DNA of 64,000 bases from Streptomyces sp. CG1 (GCF_041080625.1 NZ_CP163518.1:4154001-4218000), one strand, 5' to 3'; positions 41,249 through 50,567 are shown, numbered from the stretch's first letter. The notes: a model not told the origin generated them from the letters alone. Translations and numbers: made by a program.

Positions 41249-42475
41249 TCAGGGGCCCGACGTGCTGTGGGTGTCCTGCGCCGGGTGGTCGTCGCCACCG
41301 GAGGAGGCCAGATACGCTCCGACGCCCACGACGGCCGCCACGGCCAGCCCGGCCACGCCCAGCGTGATCCGGCGCCGTCGTACCGTCGCCCGGTGCTTGG
41401 CCGAGCCCGGCCGGGGCGTGCCGATGGCCCGGGGAGCGCGGGCCGTCCCGTGCGCCCCGCCCGCCAGCTCGTCCGCCCCGGGCACCCGCATCGACGTATG
41501 CGTGTCCCGGTTGGAGTCCGGCTTGGCTCCGGGGACGAGGGACACCGCACCCCGCCGCCGTACCGGCTCCCCCGTCGGCGCGTCCGTCGGCGCGGACTCC
41601 TCCGCCGCCTCCTCGGAGAGGTCCGGCTCGTCCACGTCCAGCGGCGGCATCCCGGCCAGCGTCGGCAGCTGCTCGCGCAGCCGCGCCGCCAGCTCCGAGG
41701 CGCGCAGCCGGGACGCGGGCGCCTTGGCCAGGCACTGCACGAGCAGCTGCCACAGCTCCTCGGGGATACCGGGGAGGGGGACGACCGTCTCTGTGACGTG
41801 GCGGCGCAGGACCGCACCCGGGTGGCCCCCGCCGAACGGCGTGAAGCCCGCCAGCAGCTCGTACAGGACCGTCGCGAGGGCGTAGATGTCCACGGACGCC
41901 CTCGGCGGCAGGCCCTCGACGATCTCGGGGGCCAGATAGTCCGGCGTACCGATGATCTTCGTGGCGCGGGTCCGCTTCGGCGAGTCGATCAGCTTGGCGA
42001 CGCCGAAGTCGGTCAGCAGGGCGGGGTGGGCGCCGCCTGGGCCGAGCGGGCCCTGCATGTCGAGGAGGACGTTCTCGGGCTTGACGTCCCGGTGGACGAC
42101 CCCGGCCGCGTGGGCCGCCGCCAGCGCGTCGGCGATGTCGGCGACGATCGCCACGGCCGCCTCGGGGGCGAGCCGCCGCTCGCGCTCCAGGCGGGTGCGC
42201 AGGTCGGTGCCGCGCACCAGGTCCATGACCAGGGCCAGGTCGTTGCCGTCGACGACCAGATCGCGCACGGTGACGATGTGCGGGTGCTCCAGGCCGAGCA
42301 GCGCGGTGCGCTCCTGGACGAAGCGTCCGACGAGCTCCTCGTCGGAGGCGAGGTCCTCGCGCAGCAGCTTGACGGCGACGGGGCCCTCGGGTCCCTCGCC
42401 CAGCCACACCGTGCCGGCGCTGCCCCGCCCCAGGATCTGGTTCGCGGTGTACCGGCTGCCGATCTTCCGTGCCAA
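41249..42475 (-). CDS. pkaB: Eukaryotic-type Ser/Thr protein kinase
   Basis: The 408-residue kinase has the glycine loop [13 protein letters not shown], Lys in VAVKLLRE, the catalytic loop [11 protein letters not shown], the metal motif DFGVAKL, activation segment [15 protein letters not shown] and the GTPDYLAPE anchor. After the kinase domain (about 1-265) comes a disordered Pro/Asp-rich linker, a single helix [22 protein letters not shown] and a very short external tail. The TTG start at 42475 has AGGAG six bases before; upstream in-frame codons are not kinase-like. The symbol follows the S. coelicolor pkaA-pkaB pair remembered at this place. Confidence 0.9.
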   Translation of the reverse strand: MARKIGSRYTANQILGRGSAGTVWLGEGPEGPVAVKLLREDLASDEELVGRFVQERTALLGLEHPHIVTVRDLVVDGNDLALVMDLVRGTDLRTRLERERRLAPEAAVAIVADIADALAAAHAAGVVHRDVKPENVLLDMQGPLGPGGAHPALLTDFGVAKLIDSPKRTRATKIIGTPDYLAPEIVEGLPPRASVDIYALATVLYELLAGFTPFGGGHPGAVLRRHVTETVVPLPGIPEELWQLLVQCLAKAPASRLRASELAARLREQLPTLAGMPPLDVDEPDLSEEAAEESAPTDAPTGEPVRRRGAVSLVPGAKPDSNRDTHTSMRVPGADELAGGAHGTARAPRAIGTPRPGSAKHRATVRRRRITLGVAGLAVAAVVGVGAYLASSGGDDHPAQDTHSTSGP

Positions 42476-42631
42476 GACTGCTCCTACAGACGCGCGTTGT
42501 CGCGTGGTGCCGATAAAACTACGCGTCCGACGAGCCAACCTTCACCGCGGAGGCGGAAATCACCCGTCAGATGTCGACAAACCCGCAAACTCGCGGTCAG
42601 TTACCGCGAGTACGCGCCGTTCGGTGAGCGC

Positions 42632-44317
42632 TCAGTTGCCGCCGCCGCCCGAGGAGCCGCCCAGGTCCTTGATCCACTTGCTCGTCTGGTTGACCCAGTG
42701 GGTGACCTCGTGCCAGTAGCTCCGGCCCTGGCCGATCCAGGTGTGCAGCGGGGTCAGCTCATAGATCAGCCAGCTCGCCACGACCAGGATGACGATCGTG
42801 AACAGGCAGCCCTTCAGACAGCCAAGCCCCGGGATCTTCATGGGGTTGGCGCTGCGCTGCCGCGGCGGACGGGGCTCACGCGCGGGCCGCTGCGGCTCCG
42901 GGGCGGGCGGTGCGTACCGCTGCGGCTGCTGCGGCGGGGCGTACTGCTGGGGCTGCTGCGGCGCATAGCCGTACCCCTGCTGGTATCCCTGCTGCCGGCC
43001 GCGCGGCTGCGGCTGCTGGGGGCGGCCCTGCGGGGCCTGGCGCGGCTGCTGCCCGGGCCGGGCGACCTGCCGCTGCGGCCGGTGGCGCAGCGGGTCGTCC
43101 TCCGGGGACAGGAACTGCTGGACCTGCGTCTGCTCGTTGCGGTCACGGGCGGCGCGCAGCTGGGTCTGCCAGGGGTGCGGCTGCTCGGGCTGCTGCCCCT
43201 GCGGGCCCGTGTTCGGCAGCACCGCCGTCGGGTCCGCCGCGCCCGTGTTCGGCAGTACGGTGGTGGGGTCGGCGGCGCCGGCGGGACCGCCGGTGTGCGG
43301 CAGGAAACTGGTCGCGGCGTTCGGGTCGTACGACCCCTGCGGCGCGTTCGTCGGCAGCACCTGGGTGGGGTCGGCGGCGCCGGGCACGCCCGGTACGGCG
43401 GTCGGGGCCGGGTCGGGGGCGAGCAGCGCGCCGACGCCCTCGGCGGCGGCGATCTGCGCGGCGTTCGCGTGCACACCGATGCCCTCGGAGACGACCCGCA
43501 GCCCGCGCGCGAGGTTCTCGGCGCTCGGGCGTTCCTCCGGGTTCTTGCGCAGGCAGCGTTCTATGACCGTCCACAGCGGGTCCGGGATCGTGGAGGGGCG
43601 GCGCGGCTCGGCGCTCAGGTGCTGGTGCAGGACCTCCAGGGCCGTGCTGCCCGAGAACGGCGGACGGCCGGTGACCAGCTCGTACAGCAGGATGCCGGCG
43701 CCGTAGATGTCGACGGCGGAGGTCTGCGGGCGCCCCTCGGCGGACTCCGGCGCCACGTACGCGGGCGTGCCGACGAACTCCTGGGTGCGGGTCAGGCCCG
43801 GAGAGTCGGCGAGGCGGGCGATGCCGAAGTCGGTCAGCATCGGGTGCATCTGGCCGTCGTTCTGCGCGAGCAGCACGTTGGCGGGCTTCAGGTCGCGGTG
43901 GACGACGCCGTCGGCGTGGCTCGCGGCGAGCGCGTCGGCGACCTGCGCGGTCATCAGCGCGGCGGCGACCGGTGTGAAGGGGCCGCTCTCTCGCAGGTAC
44001 CGGTGCAGGTCGGGGCCGTCGACGAGATCCATGACCAGCGCCAGCAGATCGCCCTCGACGACCAGGTCGCGGACCCGGACGATGTTCGGGTGGGTCAGGC
44101 GGAGCAGGACGGAACGTTCGCGCAGGAAGCGCATCACGATGTCCGGATCGCTCGCCAGCTCCTCCTTGAGGACCTTGATCGCGACCGTCTCACCGGGCTG
44201 CCCGGGTACGGCCGCCTCGGCGCCCGCGGTCTCGCGCTGGCGGGCACGCCAGACGGTGCCTGTGGCGCCGCGTCCGAGCGGCTCCTCAAGCAGGTACTTG
44301 CTGCCGACTGGCCGCAC
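42632..44317 (-). CDS. pkaA: Eukaryotic-type Ser/Thr protein kinase with DPTxVLP repeats
   Basis: The protein has 561 residues. The kinase domain (about 1-270) has PLGRGATGTVW, VAIKVLKEEL, HRDLKPANVLL, DFGIARL and EFVGTPAYVAPE. Residues about 312-372 contain ADPTQVLPTN, ADPTTVLPNTG and ADPTAVLPNTG, plus the related DPNAATSFLPHTG. A long Gln/Pro/Arg-rich linker follows, then one helix CLFTIVILVVASWLIYEL (about 508-525) and a short external tail. The repeated Thr sites have Leu at +3, the rule for FHA recognition of phospho-Thr. The divergent gene encodes an FHA protein. GTG 44317 is the start. Targets are unproven. Confidence 0.92.
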   Translation of the reverse strand: MRPVGSKYLLEEPLGRGATGTVWRARQRETAGAEAAVPGQPGETVAIKVLKEELASDPDIVMRFLRERSVLLRLTHPNIVRVRDLVVEGDLLALVMDLVDGPDLHRYLRESGPFTPVAAALMTAQVADALAASHADGVVHRDLKPANVLLAQNDGQMHPMLTDFGIARLADSPGLTRTQEFVGTPAYVAPESAEGRPQTSAVDIYGAGILLYELVTGRPPFSGSTALEVLHQHLSAEPRRPSTIPDPLWTVIERCLRKNPEERPSAENLARGLRVVSEGIGVHANAAQIAAAEGVGALLAPDPAPTAVPGVPGAADPTQVLPTNAPQGSYDPNAATSFLPHTGGPAGAADPTTVLPNTGAADPTAVLPNTGPQGQQPEQPHPWQTQLRAARDRNEQTQVQQFLSPEDDPLRHRPQRQVARPGQQPRQAPQGRPQQPQPRGRQQGYQQGYGYAPQQPQQYAPPQQPQRYAPPAPEPQRPAREPRPPRQRSANPMKIPGLGCLKGCLFTIVILVVASWLIYELTPLHTWIGQGRSYWHEVTHWVNQTSKWIKDLGGSSGGGGN

Positions 44318-44743
44318 GTCACGCGCTCCCTGCTGCTTGCTGTCGCTTGCTTGCCTGCATTCCGCTGTTCCGCCCCACTGTAGTGCCGCCTTTCAAGGCA
44401 CTACGCAAGCGCTGCCGAGCATGTTCGAGATGTTCGAAGGCTGCGGCGTGATTCGACTTGTTCAGGCCGGAACGAAGGGAATGACCGGTTCGACGGGAAG
44501 ACGCACGAGCCGGTCCGTCGGTTGCCGGAGCCGGACGTGACCGATCTCAAGTGATCGCCCGTGCGCCATCCGTCAGGCACTTTTGGGGGCAGAGCCGACC
44601 AATCAAGATCACTTGTCACCGGGTCCCGGGCGCGTTGTCAGTGGCAGGTGCGAGGATGCCTTCCAGTACTGGCCGATGTGCTCGTGTGGGGTGGGGGGAA
44701 GTCCGTCCCGCGCAGACCCGCGCAGAAGGGACCGCTGACGCCG
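44318..44743. other. Divergent promoter region between pkaA and the FHA-ATPase gene
   Basis: These 426 bases have no gene. They hold CAAGTGATC (44548-44556) and its inverse GATCACTTG (44607-44615), a TGTTCGAGATGTTCGAA near-repeat around 44425, and a PafBC-type promoter-like motif. The 184 bases before the ATPase start are G-rich. Confidence 0.5.
44635..44657 (+). promoter_or_regulatory. RecA-NDp/PafBC-like promoter motif
   Basis: TTGTCAGTG, 8 bases, GAGGAT. The remembered actinobacterial DNA-damage promoter consensus is TTGTCRGTG-N8-TAnnnT. Here only the first T of the -10 hexamer differs. It lies 87 bases before the ATG of the FHA-ATPase gene. Confidence 0.4.
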
Positions 44744-47700
44744 ATGCAGATCCGGCTGACCGTCGTAGACCCGCTGGGCCCGTCCACGCAGCGGGGCCGC
44801 GCCGCGAGCCGCGACGTGCTGGTCACGGCGCCCACCGGCACGGACCTCGGCGCGGTCGCGTCGGCGCTGGCCGGGGCGGTCACCGGGGAGGGCGGCGCGG
44901 GCCGCGACACCGGTGCGGCGCCCGTGGTGCTGTACGCGGGCGCCGAGCGCCTCGATCCCCGCCGTCACACCCTCGGCGAGCCTCCGCTGATCGACGGCGC
45001 GGTGCTGGCCCTGGGCGCCCCGGCGGCCGCCGAGCCGCATCCCGAGCTGGACGACGCGCCGACCCAGCTGCATGTCGTGGCGGGCCCGGACGCGGGCGGG
45101 GTCCATCTGCTGCACGGCGGGCGGATCACCGTGGGCCGCTCGGGCGAGGCGGACGTACCGCTGGACGACCCCGATGTCTCCCGGCTGCACTGCGCGGTCA
45201 CCGTCGGCGCGGACGGGCGCGTCTCGGTCGCCGACCTCGGCTCGACCAACGGGACGGTGCTGGATGGGGGGCGGGTGGGGGAGCGACCCGTGCGGTTCCC
45301 TGCCGGGGGCTTGTTGCGGATCGGGGAGTCTGCGCTTCGGGTTGCTTCGGCTGGGGGGCCCAGGGTGCGGGTTGTCTCCGACGGGGAGGGGTGCGTTCGG
45401 GTTGTTCCGGGGGCGCTGTCGGGGGCGGGTGCGGGGGCGGGTGTGTTGGGGGGCGACCGGCCTTCGACCAGGTCTGGTTTCCCACCCGCACCACCCGTGC
45501 AGGCATCGTCGTCGGGTGCGGGTGGCCCTGGTGGGGCGGGAGCGCCGTCGGCGAGTGCGGGTGGTTCTCGTGGGGGCGCAGCGCCATCCGCAGGTTCGGG
45601 GGGCTCTCGTGGAGCCGCAGCACCATCCGCAGGTACAGGTGGTTCACGTGAAGGCGCGGCACCGTCGGCAGGTGCGAGTGGTTCACGTGGAGGCGCGGCA
45701 CCGTCGGCAGGTGCGAGTGGTTCACGTGGAGGCGCGGCACCGTCGGCAAGTGCGGGGGGTTCACGCGGGGCCGCAGCGCCATCCGCAGGTGCGGGGGGTT
45801 CTCGTGGGGCGGGAGCAGCGTCGGCCGGTGTGGGTGGGGCTTCCTTGGGGGCGGCTCAGCATCAGCATGGGTATGACTCCGCGGGGTGGGGGGCCTCCGG
45901 GGGTGGGGGGCTGGAGCATCGGCGTTCTGAGTCGGGCGTGGTGCCGGGACAGGGCGGGGCACCCACGATCGAGAACCGGAGCGGTGGGGACACGCATGCC
46001 GGGCGTTTCGGTGTCGGCGGATCGGGTCCTGCGGGCGGAGAGCCGTACGCCGGTGACCCGGAGCCCGGCGAAGATCCGCGGGCACATGGCAGCCGTAAAG
46101 GCACCCCCGTCAGAGGCACGGAGGTCCCGCAGGGTGCGCGGCGGCGCGGGCTCGGTGCGTGGGCTCGGCGGCTCGCCGGCGGGCGCGGGGAGCAGGCCGA
46201 CGCGCCCGAGGCGCACGACGGGAGCGCGGCCCCGTCCCGCTCCGCCCCGGCGGTCGTCGCGCCGCAGCAGCCCGAGACCTGGCCGGATCCCGCCGCACTG
46301 CTGCTGACGGCGCTCGGTCCCGGGCCCCGGTTGTGGGAGCGCGGCCCCGGCCATGCGGAGGCGCTGACCGTGCGGCTCGGTACGGCCGACCGGAGCGCGC
46401 CGGACGGCTCCGGGCTGCTGCCCGCGGTGCCCGTGACGGCGGCACTGCGCGAGGCTGGCGCGCTGGGCCTGGCCGGTCCGCGCCCCCGGCTGTCCGGGCT
46501 GGCCCGCGCCGCGCTCGCCCAGCTCGCCGCGCTGCACTCCCCCGACCAGCTGGAGATCGTGCTGATCAGCGCCGACCGCTCGCGTCCCGTGGCCGAGCGC
46601 ACGGCCGAGTGGGCCTGGCTGGGCTGGCTCCCGCACGTCCGGCCGGGTCACGGCCAGGACTGCCGGCTGCTGCTGGCCTACGACCGCGAACAGGCGGCGG
46701 CCCGCACGGAGGAACTGCTGCGCCGGGTGGACGACCACGCGGCGACCGGCAGAAACGCGGCTCACCCCGCCGCCCCCGCACACAGCGAGCCGTCCAGCAC
46801 CGCCGCGCCCGGCTCCCGCCCGGCTGCCACTGCCCAGACCTCCCCCGCGGGCACGCCCGGGACTCCCGGTACGTCCTCCCCGGGCACACCCGCCCAGGAG
46901 CACATTTCCGGCCACCCGGGCTGCTCCAGCAACTCCGGCAACTCCACGCCCGGGCACACCCCCGGCATCCCCGGAGTACCGCCTCAGGCGCCCGGCCCCG
47001 GCAGCTCCGGTGGCTCCGCGCTCGGGCACATCGCCGGCGCCTCCGGCGTACCGCCTCAGGCGCCCGCGCCGGGCCACCCCGGCACACCGGCTCAGGCGCC
47101 CGCCCCCGGTCACCCCGGCAGCTCCGCCGACTCCGCGCCCGGGCACAGCCCCAGTGCCCCCGGCGTACTGGCCCGGACACCCGCCACCGGCCACCCCGGC
47201 GGCTACGGCGACTCCGCACTCCCGCACAGCCCCGGCGCCCTCACCCAGGAACCCGCCGCCGCAGTTGCCCCCTCCGCACGCCGCCCCTCCTGGGCCAAGA
47301 AGGACGGTGAGGCCGGCGAGAGCACTGGCTTCACCGGGCCCTACACCGTCGTCGTCGTGGACGGGGATCCCGGTGGCGGTGCCCTGCGGGACGCTGTCGC
47401 GCGGCTTGCCGTGGCCGGACCGCGGGCCGGGATTCATGTCATGTGTCTCGCCGAGACGGAGCCGGCCTCGCCCGCCTCGCCCGTGGCGCTGACGTACGAG
47501 GCCGCGTGCGCGGTGGCGCCGACGTTCCGGTACTGCGGTGCCGTGGCGCTGCTCAGCGGTGATGTGGCGGCCGCGCTGCATCTGATGCGGGTGGCGCCCA
47601 GCGGGCCCGTCGGACCGGGCACGCTCGCCACCGTGGACGCCGTCTCCCCTGCCTGGGCGGAGCGGTTCGCCCGAGCCTTGGCGCCGCTGCGGCCGGACGG

Positions 47701-48874
47701 CCCGGTCGGCGAGCGGGACACGCGCGTGGCCACGCCGTTGCCGCAGTCGGCACGGCTGCTGGACGAGTTGGGGCTGGCCCGGGCCACCCCGGCGTCGCTC
47801 ATGGCGCGCTGGGCGGACGCGGCCGATGACCCGGAGTGCCTGGGCGGGCGGGCGCGGGCGGTGCTCGGCGCCGGGCCGCGCGGGCCGCTCGTCGCCGACC
47901 TGGTGGCCGACGGCCCGCATCTGCTGATCGAGGGGCCGGCCGGCAGCGGTCGTACGGAGCTGCTGCGGGCCGTGGTGGCCTCGCTGGCCGCCGCCGAGCG
48001 GCCGGACCGGCTGGGCGTGGTGCTGGTCGACGGCCGGGACGGCATCGGGACGGGCGCGGCGCGCGGCGAGGGCCTGCGGGTGTGCACCGACATACCGCAT
48101 GTCACCACGCATCTCGTCGCCAACGACCCGGTGCGCATGCGGGAGTTCGCCCAGTCGCTGACCGCCGAGCTGAAGCGGCGGGCGGAGCTGCTGGGCCGGA
48201 CGGACTTCACCCAGTGGCACGCGGGGCGTGCGGGGCGTGCGGTGTCGGGCCGTATGGTCGCGCAGCGCACCTCCGCCTCCGGTGACATAGAGGCGCCGCC
48301 CAGCTCCACCCTGCGGCTGCGGCCGGGGGCGGCGGGGCGGCAACAGGCCGAGGCGGCGCCGCCGTTGGCGCGGCTCGTGGTCGTCGTCGACGATCTGGAC
48401 GCACTGGTCTCGCCCGCGCTCGGCTCGCCGGGCCGGCCGGCCGCCGGGTCGGTGATGCGTGCGCTGGAGGCGGTGGCCCGGGACGGCGAGCGGCTCGGGG
48501 TGCATCTGGTGGCGGCGGCCGGGACCGGCGGTCGTACGGCGGAGAGCGAGCCCGCGCGGCGGGCGGCCCTGCGGGTCGTGCTCGACGCGCCCCAGCAGGG
48601 GCCGGAGGAACCGGCGCCGGGGCGCGGGCTGTTGGCTCACGCGGACGGGCGGGTCACCGGTTTCCAGGGCGGCCGGGTGACGGGCCGGATCCCGCGTACC
48701 GCGACCCAGCGACCCACGGTCGTACCGCTGGACTGGCAGCGGATGGGCGACCCGCCGGCCCGCCGGCCCGTGCGGGAGCTGGGCAACGGCCCCACCGACC
48801 TGGCTCTGTTGGCGAGCGCGGTGGAGCGGGCGGCCCGGGAGGTATCGGCGGCTCGGGTGCCGTCCCTCCTCTGA
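44744..48874 (+). CDS. FHA-domain EccC/FtsK-like ATPase
   Basis: The protein has 1376 residues. After a 100-residue ubiquitin-like opening (MQIRLTVVDPLGPSTQRG) comes an FHA domain (about 108-195): GGRITVGRSGEADVPLDDPDVSRLHCAV and DLGSTNGTVLDGG, with the phospho-Thr-binding Arg, Ser and Asn present. A disordered region with 13-residue repeats follows (about 262-362). A segment with WAWLGWLPHV (about 625) resembles type VII secretion ATPases of the EccC/EssC group. After a second Pro/Gly-rich linker comes the ATPase fold (about 1040-1300), with Walker A GPAGSGRTEL, where Arg replaces the usual Lys, and Walker B LVVVVDDLDAL. No WXG100 or other secretion gene is nearby. Confidence 0.85.
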   Translation: MQIRLTVVDPLGPSTQRGRAASRDVLVTAPTGTDLGAVASALAGAVTGEGGAGRDTGAAPVVLYAGAERLDPRRHTLGEPPLIDGAVLALGAPAAAEPHPELDDAPTQLHVVAGPDAGGVHLLHGGRITVGRSGEADVPLDDPDVSRLHCAVTVGADGRVSVADLGSTNGTVLDGGRVGERPVRFPAGGLLRIGESALRVASAGGPRVRVVSDGEGCVRVVPGALSGAGAGAGVLGGDRPSTRSGFPPAPPVQASSSGAGGPGGAGAPSASAGGSRGGAAPSAGSGGSRGAAAPSAGTGGSREGAAPSAGASGSRGGAAPSAGASGSRGGAAPSASAGGSRGAAAPSAGAGGSRGAGAASAGVGGASLGAAQHQHGYDSAGWGASGGGGLEHRRSESGVVPGQGGAPTIENRSGGDTHAGRFGVGGSGPAGGEPYAGDPEPGEDPRAHGSRKGTPVRGTEVPQGARRRGLGAWARRLAGGRGEQADAPEAHDGSAAPSRSAPAVVAPQQPETWPDPAALLLTALGPGPRLWERGPGHAEALTVRLGTADRSAPDGSGLLPAVPVTAALREAGALGLAGPRPRLSGLARAALAQLAALHSPDQLEIVLISADRSRPVAERTAEWAWLGWLPHVRPGHGQDCRLLLAYDREQAAARTEELLRRVDDHAATGRNAAHPAAPAHSEPSSTAAPGSRPAATAQTSPAGTPGTPGTSSPGTPAQEHISGHPGCSSNSGNSTPGHTPGIPGVPPQAPGPGSSGGSALGHIAGASGVPPQAPAPGHPGTPAQAPAPGHPGSSADSAPGHSPSAPGVLARTPATGHPGGYGDSALPHSPGALTQEPAAAVAPSARRPSWAKKDGEAGESTGFTGPYTVVVVDGDPGGGALRDAVARLAVAGPRAGIHVMCLAETEPASPASPVALTYEAACAVAPTFRYCGAVALLSGDVAAALHLMRVAPSGPVGPGTLATVDAVSPAWAERFARALAPLRPDGPVGERDTRVATPLPQSARLLDELGLARATPASLMARWADAADDPECLGGRARAVLGAGPRGPLVADLVADGPHLLIEGPAGSGRTELLRAVVASLAAAERPDRLGVVLVDGRDGIGTGAARGEGLRVCTDIPHVTTHLVANDPVRMREFAQSLTAELKRRAELLGRTDFTQWHAGRAGRAVSGRMVAQRTSASGDIEAPPSSTLRLRPGAAGRQQAEAAPPLARLVVVVDDLDALVSPALGSPGRPAAGSVMRALEAVARDGERLGVHLVAAAGTGGRTAESEPARRAALRVVLDAPQQGPEEPAPGRGLLAHADGRVTGFQGGRVTGRIPRTATQRPTVVPLDWQRMGDPPARRPVRELGNGPTDLALLASAVERAAREVSAARVPSLL
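45535..45826 (+). repeat. 39-bp minisatellite inside the FHA-ATPase gene
   Basis: About eight in-frame copies of a 39-base unit encode variants of GGSRGGAAPSAGA. Two adjacent copies near 45678-45755 are identical at the DNA level. Codon choice here (GGT, TCA, GCA) is richer in A and T at the third position than in the flanks. Confidence 0.85.
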
Positions 48875-48902
48875 CCGGCTCAGGTGCCGTCCCCGCCCTG
48901 AC
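48849..48902 (+). repeat. 27-bp tandem repeat spanning the FHA-ATPase stop
   Basis: 48849-48875 and 48876-48902 agree at 23 of 27 positions. Each copy ends CTGAC, so the TGA stop is repeated in frame 27 bases later. Confidence 0.85.
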
Positions 48903-48917
48903 CTCGCCCCTCCCTCC

Positions 48918-48961
48918 CGACCGGGATCCGACCGGGATCCGACCCGAATCCGACCCAGATC
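48918..48961. repeat. Four 11-bp tandem repeats (CGACCGGGATC type)
   Basis: CGACCGGGATC twice, then CGACCCGAATC and CGACCCAGATC, head to tail with no gaps, about 215 bases before the ABC binding-protein start. The period is one helical turn. The rest of the 301-base gap 48875-49175 holds no gene; an AT-richer stretch with a repeated AGGATGT (49105-49122) precedes the ABC operon. Confidence 0.9.
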
Positions 48962-49175
48962 CGGCCGGACCGGCCCCGTACACCCCCGGTCACGAGCCGG
49001 TCACGATGCGCGGGTTGACACCGCAGGCGCTCTTGCCCGCCCCGAGCGGCCCGCGTAGACCGGACCGCACGGGACCGTCTTCTTGGCGTTCGACGCCGTA
49101 CCAGGATGTCAGGATGTATGGCGACATATCATGACGTACCACGACGTTCAACGGAGAACGACGAACGGGGAAGTG

Positions 49176-50561
49176 ATGCGCAGCAAGAGCAGCACCATCC
49201 GGACACACAGGGCCGTCACCACACTCGCCGCGCTGCTGGCCGGAGCCCTCGCGCTCAGCGCCTGCTCCAGCAGCGACAACAAAAGCGGCACCAAGGAGCA
49301 GAGCAGCGGGGGGCAGACCCCGGCCGGCTCCACCGTCACCCTGCCGAAGCTGAACGGCGCCCATCTGGAGGTGGCCGCCGTCTGGACCGGCGCCGAGCAG
49401 GACAACTTCAAGAAAGTCCTCGCCGAGTTCGAGAAGCGCACCGGCGCGACGGTCACCTTCGTGCCCGCCCAGGACCCGATCATCAACTTCCTCGGTTCGA
49501 AGATCGCGGGCGGCCAGCCGCCGGACGTGGCGATGCTGCCGCAGCCCGGCGCCATCAAGCAGGCCGTGCAGCAGAAGTGGGCCAAGCCGCTCGGCCCGGA
49601 CGCCCTGAAGGAGCTCCAGCAGAACTACTCCCAGGGCTGGCAGAACATCGGCAAGGTCGACGGCAAGCAGTACGGCGTCTACTACAAGGCCGCCAACAAG
49701 TCGCTGATCTGGTACAACGCCAAGGTCTTCGAGAACGCGGGTGCCAAGGAGCCGAAGACCTGGAAGGACCTGCTGACGGCGGCGCAGGCGGTGTACGACT
49801 CCGGGGTCACCCCGTTCTCGGTGCCGGGCGCGGACGGCTGGCCGCTGACGGACTGGTTCGAGAACGTCTATCTGTCCCAGGCGGGGCCCGAGAAGTACGA
49901 CCAGCTCACCCAGCACAAGATCAAGTGGACGGATCCCTCGGTCAAGCAGGCCCTCACGACGCTCGCGCAGATCTGGGGCAAGAAGGACTATCTGGCGGGC
50001 GGGCAGAACGGCGCGCTGCAGACCGAGTTCCCGGCCTCGGTCACCCAGACCTTCACCGGCGGCGACCAGCCGAAGGCCGCGATGGTCTACGAGGGCGACT
50101 TCGTGCAGGTCAACATCGCCGAGACCAAGGCGAAGGTGGGCACGGACGCGAAGGTGTTCCCGTTCCCGGCCGTCGGCGCCACCGCACCCGTGGTCTCCGG
50201 CGGTGACGCCGCGGTGATCCTGAAGGACTCCAAGGCCGCGCAGGCCCTGGCCACCTTCCTCGCCTCCCCGGACGCGGCGACGATCCAGGCGAAGCTCGGC
50301 GGCTATCTCTCGCCGAACAAGAACGTGCCGATCTCGGCGTATCCGAACGCGGTGCAGCAGAAGATCGCCAAGGCACTCATCGCGTCCGGCGACGACTTCC
50401 GCTTCGACATGTCCGACCAGGCCCCGCAGGCCTTCGGCGGCACCCCGGGCAAGGGCGAGTGGAAGGACCTGCAGGACTTCCTGAAGAACCCGGCGGACGT
50501 GACGGGCGCGCAGGCGCAGTTGGAGAAGGACGCGGCGGCCGCGTACGGAAACGGGAGCTGA
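49176..50561 (+). CDS. Sugar-type ABC transporter substrate-binding lipoprotein
   Basis: The 461-residue lipoprotein has signal MRSKSSTIRTHRAVTTLAALLAGALALSAC, with lipobox LSAC and the modified Cys at residue 30. The family 1 solute-binding fold shows VAAVWTGAEQDNFKKVLAEFEKRTGATVTFV, FLGSKIAGGQPPDVAMLPQPG, VYYKAANKSLIWYNAKVFENAG and TWKDLLTAAQ. It captures a sugar or oligosaccharide outside the membrane. Residues such as DGWPLTDWFENVYL are typical of alpha-glucoside or similar binders, but the ligand is not certain. Two permease genes follow. No ATPase gene is present, so a shared ATPase such as MsiK encoded elsewhere is expected. Confidence 0.9.
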   Translation: MRSKSSTIRTHRAVTTLAALLAGALALSACSSSDNKSGTKEQSSGGQTPAGSTVTLPKLNGAHLEVAAVWTGAEQDNFKKVLAEFEKRTGATVTFVPAQDPIINFLGSKIAGGQPPDVAMLPQPGAIKQAVQQKWAKPLGPDALKELQQNYSQGWQNIGKVDGKQYGVYYKAANKSLIWYNAKVFENAGAKEPKTWKDLLTAAQAVYDSGVTPFSVPGADGWPLTDWFENVYLSQAGPEKYDQLTQHKIKWTDPSVKQALTTLAQIWGKKDYLAGGQNGALQTEFPASVTQTFTGGDQPKAAMVYEGDFVQVNIAETKAKVGTDAKVFPFPAVGATAPVVSGGDAAVILKDSKAAQALATFLASPDAATIQAKLGGYLSPNKNVPISAYPNAVQQKIAKALIASGDDFRFDMSDQAPQAFGGTPGKGEWKDLQDFLKNPADVTGAQAQLEKDAAAAYGNGS

Positions 50562-50567
50562 TCGGCG

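Noticed and set aside
45198..48640. Large minus-strand frames opposite the FHA-ATPase gene
   Set aside because: They are shadows caused by high third-position GC; the plus strand has FHA and ATPase motifs.
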